The notes beneath the pieces are model-generated. The model did not search any database and had not been told where the DNA came from. It worked only from the letters and a program-made list of their open reading frames with translations. The translations under genes and the position numbers were made by a program. Positions 37,233 to 43,411 of a DNA stretch of 64,000 nucleotides are shown piece by piece. The first letter of the stretch is position 1. Each line of letters starts with the position of its first letter. The DNA comes from Bradyrhizobium liaoningense (GTDB lineage: Bacteria > Pseudomonadota > Alphaproteobacteria > Rhizobiales > Xanthobacteraceae): assembly GCF_018130825.1 (NCBI RefSeq), contig NZ_JAFCJS010000001.1, positions 744,001 through 808,000 on the forward strand. Reading direction: 5' to 3'.

Positions 37233-37445
37233 GGGAATCAGCTCCGTAAGAGTCCGGCTCTGGGAAGCTCAATTTGAATTAAGTCGATTTGGTGCCGTGC
37301 CGGCGGCTGCGATGGTGCTGCCGCACACATCTACTTGAACGCGATTCTGCGTGGATCGGGCCGCCAGACCCTTGAGGGACGACTCGAGCAGCATCGCGCG
37401 CCACATCAGCGATCGTTCACAAGCCTATGAATTTACGGCGGAATT

Positions 37446-37520
37446 TGGCTCCCCGGGCTGGATTCGAACCAGCGACCATCCGATTAACAGTCGGATGCTC
37501 TACCGCTGAGCTACCGAGGA
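37446..37520 (-). tRNA. tRNA-Asn (anticodon GTT)
   Basis: On the minus strand the sequence folds as a standard tRNA: acceptor TCCTCGG, D-arm GCTCAGCGGTAGAGC, an anticodon loop with GTT (complement of 37486-37488), T-arm GGTTCGAATCC and an encoded CCA end at 37446-37448. The anticodon assigns asparagine. Confidence 0.95.
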
Positions 37521-37657
37521 AAAGGGCGAACTGTCGTCCGCGCGCGGGTGCGTATAACAAAGCCGGTTGCGCTTGCAAAGGACGAATTCGTCATCTTCCG
37601 CAACGCGCTTTGGGAAGGGCCTGCGCTGGTCCCTCCTCCGGGCCTCAAGGTTTTTGG

Positions 37658-37709
37658 TTTGACGCGTTTTCTTCACGCGAACCGGTATCCACTTCGCTCG
37701 AAAACGCTC
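37658..37709. repeat. Short rhizobial palindromic repeat
   Basis: A GACGCGTTTTCTTCACGCG section followed by CCGGTATCCACTTCGCTCG and AAAACGCT. The outer parts (GCGTTTT and AAAACGC) pair. From memory this is a widespread intergenic repeat in Bradyrhizobium and relatives, lying here downstream of the 122-residue exported protein. Its single copy in this window means the repeat status rests on recall. Confidence 0.5.
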
Positions 37710-37724
37710 TCAGTCGGGCAACAA

Positions 37725-38093
37725 CTATTCAGCGACGAAGGATGTGGTCTTGGTCCCGGAGTCGTAGCGCAGCCGGAGCGCGGTGATCTTGCAGAGGTTG
37801 ACGTTCTTCCAGAGTACGGCCTCGTCGTAGTTCTGCCAGTCGACGCGGATGTTCCAGACACAGCCCTCGTCATCCTCGTCGAACTCGACATAGGTGCTCG
37901 CCTGGTTCTGCAAAACCTTGTCGAGCTCGTTCTCCCATTCGTCGAGGCCATCGTCCGGCGCATTGAAGCCGAGGAACTTGATGGCATAGCCGGTCTCGTT
38001 GACGACGGTGACGTTGCGGGCGTCGGCGGCGAACGATGCCGTGGCCGCGATCGAAAGACCGATCGCGATCAGTCCGGACAGAAAATACTTCAT
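37725..38093 (-). CDS. Small exported protein, 122 residues
   Basis: The ATG at 38093 follows GGGAG and opens a 122-residue protein with a clean signal peptide (KYFLSGLIAIGLSIAATASFAA, cleavage after AFA/ADA). The mature part is acidic with two cysteines (EGCVWNIRVDW and NLCKITALRLRY) and reads as a small beta-rich periplasmic domain; NVTVVNETGYAIKFLG resembles proteins that bind or sense small ligands. No name is given because the family is not recognised with certainty. It stands alone between tRNA-Asn and the flotillin operon. Confidence 0.75.
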   Translation of the reverse strand: MKYFLSGLIAIGLSIAATASFAADARNVTVVNETGYAIKFLGFNAPDDGLDEWENELDKVLQNQASTYVEFDEDDEGCVWNIRVDWQNYDEAVLWKNVNLCKITALRLRYDSGTKTTSFVAE

Positions 38094-38305
38094 GTGAAAT
38101 TCTCCCGATCGAAACAGGCTGTAAGCGCCTGACGTCGATCGGCGCAGGCGCCGCGGCAACAAATAACGTTGCCTCCCGAGATTCGGCCGGGGTGCGATCG
38201 AAGGTTCAACACGATCCGATCAGCACTCCGGCGCGTTGCGCGACGCGAGACGCGCAACGAGCCTGTTCTTATCGTTTCGAATTCTCAGCAGCAATGAACC
38301 GGCAT

Positions 38306-40006
38306 TCATAGATCGGCGCTGTTTGTTTTCTCCGGCACGGGCGCCGGCACTGCGGCGCCGTTGCTCTTGCCCGTCACGGCGCCGACCAGCGCCTTCACGG
38401 GATCGTCGCCCGGCGCAAAGCCGCTCTGACGCAGGATCTCGTCGATCATCGGACGCAGCGCGTGCACCTTGAGCAACTCGCCGGCAAGGCCTTCACCGAA
38501 GCCGACGCCACCGCCCGCAGCGCCGTTCCCATTGCTGCCGAACGCACCGCCGGTGTGCAGGATGCGGACATCCTTCAGGTTGGCGATCGGCTTCACCATC
38601 TCGGCCAGCGCCGAGGGCATGGTCTCGATCCGCTTCTTGGCGATCTCGAAATCGATGACGTTGCTGCCGAGCTTGTTCTGAGCCTCGTTCTTCATGGTGA
38701 TGACGGCGGCCTCGGCCTCACCAATATTACGGACGCCGACTGCCTTGATCTTGTTGGATTCGGCTTCGGCGGTGGCCAGCGTCTTCACGGCTTCGGCGCG
38801 ATCGAGCGAGGCCTTCTTCTCGGCTTCGGCCGCGACGATCAGCTCGGTCGATTTGCGCTCGGCCTCGGTCCGCGCGGCGAGCACCTGGGTGAGACGGGCG
38901 CGGTCGGCGACCTCGACGGCGCGGGCGGTCACGACCTTTTCTTCCGCGGAGACCGCGAGCGCCTCGGCGGTCTTGGCCTCGGTCACCGCTTCCGAAGTCT
39001 CCTTGCTCTTGGCCGCGATCTGGATCTCGTTCTCCTGCGTCGCGATCTGGATCTCGCGCTGGGCGTCGGTCTTGCGCTTGTTGATGGCGAGATCGGATTC
39101 GATGACCGCGGTCTCCTTGACCTGCTTGGCGCCCGCCTCCTTCTCGGCGACGGCCCGGTCGGTGTCGATGCGGGCGTTCTCCTCGGTCAGGCGTGCGGTC
39201 TGCGTGGCGGTCGCGACCTCGGCGCGGGTGCTGGCGGTCTTGTTGGCGATGTCGCGCTCCTGCGACAGCTCGGCCTCCTTCTTGGTCCGCTCGATTCCGA
39301 GGGTCTGCTGCCGCGCCTCGAGGTCCTTTTGCGCGATCGCCACCTCGTTGTCGCGCACGATGGCGTTGCGGTCGCGCCGGCGGGTCTCGGTGACGGTCTT
39401 GAGTTGGGTCAGACCTTCGGCGTCGAAGAAATTCTCCGGATTGAAGAATTTGACGTCGGTCTGGTCGAGCTTGGTCAGCGACACCGATTCAAGCTCGAGC
39501 CCGTTCGACTTCACGTCGGACTCGACGGTGGACTGCACGTGCTTGACGAAGTCCGAGCGCTTCTCCTGAAGCTCCAGGATGCTCATGGTCGCCGCGACCG
39601 AGCGCAGGCCGTCGACGAATTTCGCCTCGACCTGGTTGCGCAGCGCCTCGGCATCGTTGGTCAGCGCGCCCAGGGTCTGGCTGGCGAGCGCGATGCTCTC
39701 CTCGTCCGGGCGGACGCGCACGTAGAACTCGGCGACGATGTCGACGCGCAGGCGGTCCTTGGTGATCAGGGATTCCCGCTCCTTGCGCTCGACCGTCAGG
39801 CGCAGCGTCTTCAGATTGACGCTGGCATAGGAGTGGAAGATCGGCAGGATCATGGCGCCGCCGTCGAGCACGACCTTCTTGCCGCCGAGGCCGGTGCGCA
39901 CGAACGCCTCGTCACGCGTGGCGCGCTTGTAGAGAATGGTGAAAACGATCCCCAGGACGACGATCAGCGCGACGCCGATCATGGCCGGGACTGCGATGTC
40001 GAACAT
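38306..40006 (-). CDS. Flotillin-like (YqiK) SPFH protein
   Basis: A 566-residue protein with one N-terminal membrane helix (VPAMIGVALIVVLGIVFTILYK), an SPFH/Band-7 domain (about 45-215) and a long Ala/Glu-rich coiled coil (about 215-470) with repeated AEAEKKA-type heptads. It ends in a Gly-rich and charged tail. This matches bacterial flotillin YqiK, which scaffolds ordered membrane patches. The ATG at 40006 follows GGAGAAAGTC and is preferred to the TTG at 40018. It is the last gene of an operon with a YqiJ-like protein and PspA, a combination associated with membrane-stress defence. Confidence 0.92.
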   Translation of the reverse strand: MFDIAVPAMIGVALIVVLGIVFTILYKRATRDEAFVRTGLGGKKVVLDGGAMILPIFHSYASVNLKTLRLTVERKERESLITKDRLRVDIVAEFYVRVRPDEESIALASQTLGALTNDAEALRNQVEAKFVDGLRSVAATMSILELQEKRSDFVKHVQSTVESDVKSNGLELESVSLTKLDQTDVKFFNPENFFDAEGLTQLKTVTETRRRDRNAIVRDNEVAIAQKDLEARQQTLGIERTKKEAELSQERDIANKTASTRAEVATATQTARLTEENARIDTDRAVAEKEAGAKQVKETAVIESDLAINKRKTDAQREIQIATQENEIQIAAKSKETSEAVTEAKTAEALAVSAEEKVVTARAVEVADRARLTQVLAARTEAERKSTELIVAAEAEKKASLDRAEAVKTLATAEAESNKIKAVGVRNIGEAEAAVITMKNEAQNKLGSNVIDFEIAKKRIETMPSALAEMVKPIANLKDVRILHTGGAFGSNGNGAAGGGVGFGEGLAGELLKVHALRPMIDEILRQSGFAPGDDPVKALVGAVTGKSNGAAVPAPVPEKTNSADL

Positions 40007-40026
40007 GACTTTCTCCAATGAATGAC

Positions 40027-40689
40027 TTAGCTGCTGCTTAGAGGTGGCTTGGACGGTTTGAGTTCATCCTCGGCCTTCACCGCCACGAAGCGGGTGCCAT
40101 CGCGATCGACCAGCAGGACCAGGGTTCCCTGCGGCAGGGGCGACGACGAAGGTGCTGCGACCGCCAGGACAAAGTGACGGTTGCCGTGGACGTCGGCGAC
40201 GCTGACCCGGCCGGGCGGCCCCTGGTCGAGCGGACCGACGACGACCTCACCGACGCGGCCGACGAGATCGCCGAGGCCGACGACATAGCTCTCGTCCTTG
40301 GGAATGATCCGCGCGATGGCGCCGCTGGCGGCGCGCACCAGCGGTACCGACACCGCGACGGCCCCGATCGAGGCGACCGTCGCCGGCAAGGGACCCGCGA
40401 CCATCCGCGCAATGTCCTGGATCAGGAAGCCGGTGATGGAAAAGGCGCCGAGCGCCAGCAACAGGAAGATCAACAACGGCACGCCGCCGACATTGATCCA
40501 GGAGATGGCGTTGAGCACGCCGTTGTCGCTGGGGTGGCTGAAATCGATGCTGGTGCCGAGCATCTCGCTCAAGGAAGCCCCGACCAGCATCGTGATCACC
40601 TCGAGCGTGCCGACGATGACGATCATGGCCGCCGCGATCGCGAACGGCCTGACCTCGGGCGACATGATGTGTTCGAGCAATGCGCTCAT
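40027..40689 (-). CDS. YqiJ-like NfeD-related membrane protein with OB fold
   Basis: A 220-residue protein with three membrane segments (about 15-40, 65-90, 95-115) and a C-terminal soluble domain (about 130-205: SYVVGLGDLVGRVGEVVVGPLDQGPPGRV in sections) of the NfeD/OB-fold type. YqiJ proteins partner flotillin YqiK in the same operon, as here (20 bases upstream of the flotillin gene). NfeD-type domains are thought to stabilise SPFH assemblies in the membrane. It begins 10 bases after the PspA gene. Confidence 0.85.
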   Translation of the reverse strand: MSALLEHIMSPEVRPFAIAAAMIVIVGTLEVITMLVGASLSEMLGTSIDFSHPSDNGVLNAISWINVGGVPLLIFLLLALGAFSITGFLIQDIARMVAGPLPATVASIGAVAVSVPLVRAASGAIARIIPKDESYVVGLGDLVGRVGEVVVGPLDQGPPGRVSVADVHGNRHFVLAVAAPSSSPLPQGTLVLLVDRDGTRFVAVKAEDELKPSKPPLSSS

Positions 40690-40699
40690 GACACGGCAC

Positions 40700-41854
40700 T
40701 CAGGAGCGCGACTTCAACCGCGCGAGCCTCGCCGCAATCTCCTTGTCGCGATGAAGCGCGCTCAGTTCATCGATGTCGCTCGAATACGGGATGCCCTGCG
40801 GCACGCCGGTCGCACGCGCCACCGCCCTGCCCGCACGCAAGGCCTTCGCTGCGGCCGAGGCGCCGCCGGACCTCCGAGGCGACGTCGCGGCCTGATGGCT
40901 GGCATGTGCCTCGCTCTTTTCGAGATCGGCACGGCGCTGCTCGGCATCCTGGAGCGCCGACAGCACCGCGCGCAGCGAGGTCACGCATTGCTCGATCTTC
41001 TCGTTGTTCTCGTCGATGGCGCGGGAGAGCACCTCGAACTGCGCCTCCAGGTCCATCTGCCGGGCGATGCCGGCGCGGGCGAGATCGTCGCGGCCCTCAG
41101 TGATCGCGCCCTCGATCTTGGCGGCGAGATCGGTCATCTCGCGCTCGATCTCGGTGCGGCGCGCGTTGAGGCGGTACTCCTCGGCGCGTGCGGCCGCGAG
41201 CGCGTCGCGCGCCTCGCTTTCGGCACGCTCGATCTCGCGGATGGCCTGTCCGACCACCTTGAGCTTGTTCTTGCCTTCCGCCTGCTCGATCGCGTCATAG
41301 GCGATCCCGGCGATCAGGCGCCCGACCCGGGACAGGAAGTTGTCGGGGGCGGCAGCGATGGTATCCATAGCGTTCTCCTCCTCTGGCAGGCTGTTCGGCG
41401 TGACGCCGTAGTGAACTTCGAAACCGTCGTCGGTGCGGATGAGATGCGCGGGGACGCTCTGTCCCCAGCCCTCCGCATAGCCGACGTAGTCGAAGGGCAC
41501 GCTGAAGCGCCCTTGCACGGTCGCAATCGAAATGGTGGCAGGCCCCTTGATCTTGGCGAGCTTGTCATCGAGCGGGAGGCGGCGCCCTTGCGCGGCGCGA
41601 TACTCCGTGCGGTCGCGCAGGCCCAGAGTCACCAGGCGCGAGGGCAGCGCGGTTTCTTTCCGGATCGGCTCATAGGCGTGGGCGTGGAGCAGAACGACGT
41701 TGGAACCCACATTGTGGGTCCGGGCCACCTCGTCGAGGATCTCCATCATGCGGGCATAGGCCTGGAATGTCGCCTCGATGGCGGCCTTGGCGGCCGGGTC
41801 AGGGGCAAGCCTGTAACGCAGCGCGGACGGCGCGTTTCGGGGCGACTGGCTCAT
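40700..41854 (-). CDS. PspA/IM30 protein with an N-terminal TnpB-like extension
   Basis: One open frame of 384 residues from the ATG at 41854 (GTG also at 41863). The C-terminal 222 residues, from MDTIAAAPDNFLSRVGRLIA, are a PspA/IM30 coiled coil that stabilises stressed membranes; 222 residues is the usual PspA length. The N-terminal ~160 residues (RYRLAPDPAAKAAIEATF, then VGSNVVLLHAHAYEPIRKE, LPSRLVTLGLRD, RRLPLDDKLAKIKGPATIS, VQGRFSVPFDYVG) resemble, from memory, the non-catalytic front half of TnpB-type transposon proteins; no RuvC part is present. A strong AGAGGAGGAG sits before the internal ATG at 41368, so a separate PspA is probably also made. Confidence 0.75.
   Translation of the reverse strand: MSQSPRNAPSALRYRLAPDPAAKAAIEATFQAYARMMEILDEVARTHNVGSNVVLLHAHAYEPIRKETALPSRLVTLGLRDRTEYRAAQGRRLPLDDKLAKIKGPATISIATVQGRFSVPFDYVGYAEGWGQSVPAHLIRTDDGFEVHYGVTPNSLPEEENAMDTIAAAPDNFLSRVGRLIAGIAYDAIEQAEGKNKLKVVGQAIREIERAESEARDALAAARAEEYRLNARRTEIEREMTDLAAKIEGAITEGRDDLARAGIARQMDLEAQFEVLSRAIDENNEKIEQCVTSLRAVLSALQDAEQRRADLEKSEAHASHQAATSPRRSGGASAAAKALRAGRAVARATGVPQGIPYSSDIDELSALHRDKEIAARLARLKSRS
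41369..41384 (-). promoter_or_regulatory. Strong internal Shine-Dalgarno before the PspA domain
   Basis: Minus-strand AGAGGAGGAG ends six bases before the in-frame ATG at 41368. It encodes Pro-Glu-Glu-Glu in the long frame. It is the best ribosome site in this operon and would yield a 222-residue PspA. Confidence 0.65.
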
Positions 41855-41862
41855 GGAAAGCA

Positions 41863-41887
41863 CTAAAGCACCATTTTGGTGCTTTAG
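41863..41887. promoter_or_regulatory. Perfect hairpin / NtrC-like palindrome before pspA frame
   Basis: CTAAAGCACC-ATTTT-GGTGCTTTAG is a 10-base perfect inverted repeat. Its core GCACCA-TTT-TGGTGC fits the NtrC-site form GCAC-N7-GTGC. It ends about nine bases before the first ATG of the long frame, which is too close for an ordinary enhancer of that start. It could instead be an mRNA hairpin or a site serving a promoter within the N-terminal part. Confidence 0.4.
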
Positions 41888-42226
41888 GAAGAGAAAGGTT
41901 GATCACGTTCCACTGATCCTTGGGCACTCTGTTGGTTAGTCGCTGCCGGCGTGCGGCGCGTTCAAGGTTGCGGATCACTCCTAGATCACCGCCGATCAAG
42001 ACTTCTTGCACGCGCGGGTTGCAATTTGAGATGAAATGCAAGGAGTGTTCAGCCTCGCCGTTTGCTGCGCGCTCCAGTCTCGTGTCCCGGACGCGCTGCA
42101 GCGTGAAGAGCTGCTGCGGCAGAGCCGGGACCAGAAGGCCGCCCCGGCTCTGCAGCGCACCGCTGAAGAAGCGCTGCGCTGCGTCCGGTGCACGAGAGTG
42201 AAGTGGATGCGCTGCTGTCGCCACGT
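41888..42226. other. No gene recognised
   Basis: This stretch upstream of the pspA frame carries minus-strand frames with composition unlike the neighbouring genes and no ribosome sites. It may include degenerate sequence. The promoter of the pspA operon should lie in its first 150 bases. Confidence 0.4.
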
Positions 42227-42314
42227 CGTCATTGCGAGCGCAGCGAAGCAATCCAGGAAATCTTTCCGCGGACACAGTCTGGATTGCTTCGTCGCAAGAG
42301 CTCCTCGCAATGAC
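42227..42314. repeat. Long imperfect palindromic repeat 1
   Basis: The left arm begins CGTCATTGCGAGCGCAGCG and includes AAGCAATCCAG; the right arm has CTGGATTGCTTCGTCGCAAG and ends CTCGCAATGAC. The arms pair over most of their length. From memory this is one of the commonest intergenic palindromes in Bradyrhizobium genomes. Confidence 0.65.
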
Positions 42315-42388
42315 AGAGCAAGCAGACACAGCTCCGCATCCTCGCGGCAGTTCCTGCCCGAGCCGTGCCTGGTCATGTCACCCTCAAT

Positions 42389-42923
42389 GTCAGAGGGCGC
42401 AGGGAAGACCGGGTGCCGGCCGGGCACCCACGGTCCACTGTGCGAAAGGTGGCTACAAAGATTTGCACAGCGGCATACAGGTGAAGCCCAACACACGGCC
42501 TTCCCTGCGCAGTGGTTTGACGGCTTATGCCGAGCTCTCCCCGGGGAGCGTTGCACTATTGCCCCCGTCGCCTTGCAGATGACTGATGCGCGTGCCCGGT
42601 CGGGCCGCCACATCACCGCAAGACTTGGCGCACAGACCCCGGGCGCCAGGACGACACGGTTTTGCCGTACGCGGGTCACATCGGTCGTGTGCGCGATGGT
42701 CTTCGCTCACGGTTGCCCGCCCTGCGATGCCTTCTCGCGCCGATGTGACTAGCGTCCACCGCCGCTCACCCCACGTTTCGTGACGATCGCGATACGCCCC
42801 TCTGACCGGGATGAGGTGGCGCACAAATACGCGAAAGCCGAATTTCGGTAAAGTGGAATATTTTCGCGCAAGCGCATTGCCCCATGGCTAGCGTGTTTTG
42901 CCCGTCGGGCAACGCAAGGTCTT
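42389..42923 (-). repeat. 0.5 kb interspersed repeat, copy B (inverted)
   Basis: The inverted partner of 22470-23006, with the blocks in reverse order: GGGCACCCACGGTCCAC, GCCGAGCTCTCCCCGGGGAG, GCGTCCACCGCCGCTCACC and GCGATACGCCCCTCTGACCG. Substitutions and small indels separate the copies. Frames inside it are not credible genes. It is flanked on both sides by palindromic repeats, so this 42.2-43.0 kb interval is a repeat cluster between the pspA operon and the formamidase operon. Confidence 0.75.
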
Positions 42924-43008
42924 GTAGCCCGGATGGAGCGAAGCGTAATCCGGGGCCCTGTGTCTGCGGGGACGAATCCCGGATTGCGCTTCGCTCCATC
43001 CGGGCTAC
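42924..43008. repeat. Long palindromic repeat 2 (31-base arms)
   Basis: Arms 42924-42954 and 42978-43008 are 31 bases each and pair with one mismatch; the left arm begins GTAGCCCGGATGGAGCGAAG. The loop is 23 bases. It lies seven bases after the RidA stop at 43015, so transcription of the formamidase operon must run into it and it may protect or end the mRNA. Confidence 0.75.
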
Positions 43009-43014
43009 GAACAG

Positions 43015-43398
43015 TCACGGCCGCCGGCAGACCAGGTCGATCTCGATCAACGCGTCATAGGCAAGGCCGGTGACGCCGACGCAGGTGCGGGCCGGCAGGC
43101 GATCCGGTGCGAAGAACCGGCGATAGGTCTCGTTCATCGCGGCGTAGTCTTCTTTGAAGCGCGTCAGATAGATGCGCGCCATCACGACGTGCTCGAGGCC
43201 GAGATCGAGGCCCGCCAGAACGACCTTCAAATTCTCCATCACCGCGCGGGTCTGCGCGACGATGCCGTCGGGCAGCACGCCCGGGGCCTGCGGCGTATCC
43301 GGCATCTGGCCGGTGACGAAGACAAAGCCGTCGGTCTCGACGGCGTGGCTGAAGGGCGCGACCGGCTTCGGTCCGCCGCTGATCATGTGGAATTTCAC
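43015..43398 (-). CDS. RidA (YjgF/YER057c) family protein
   Basis: A 127-residue protein of the RidA family, which hydrolyses reactive enamine or imine intermediates to ammonia and a keto acid. Motifs: APFSHAVETDGFVFVTGQMP, VVMARIYLTRFKEDYAAMNETY and PARTCVGVTGLAYDALIEIDLV, where the Arg in PARTCVGV is the substrate-binding residue of active members. It starts 13 bases after the AraC-formamidase gene and is the last gene of the amide operon. It may deal with by-products of the pathway, or act on the substrate itself as Rut-type RidA proteins do. Confidence 0.92.
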   Translation of the reverse strand: MKFHMISGGPKPVAPFSHAVETDGFVFVTGQMPDTPQAPGVLPDGIVAQTRAVMENLKVVLAGLDLGLEHVVMARIYLTRFKEDYAAMNETYRRFFAPDRLPARTCVGVTGLAYDALIEIDLVCRRP

Positions 43399-43411
43399 TT
43401 GGATGTCCTTG

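Noticed and set aside
41799..42329. 176-codon minus-strand frame upstream of the pspA frame
   Set aside because: It overlaps the pspA start and a palindromic repeat, and its composition is unlike the neighbouring genes.
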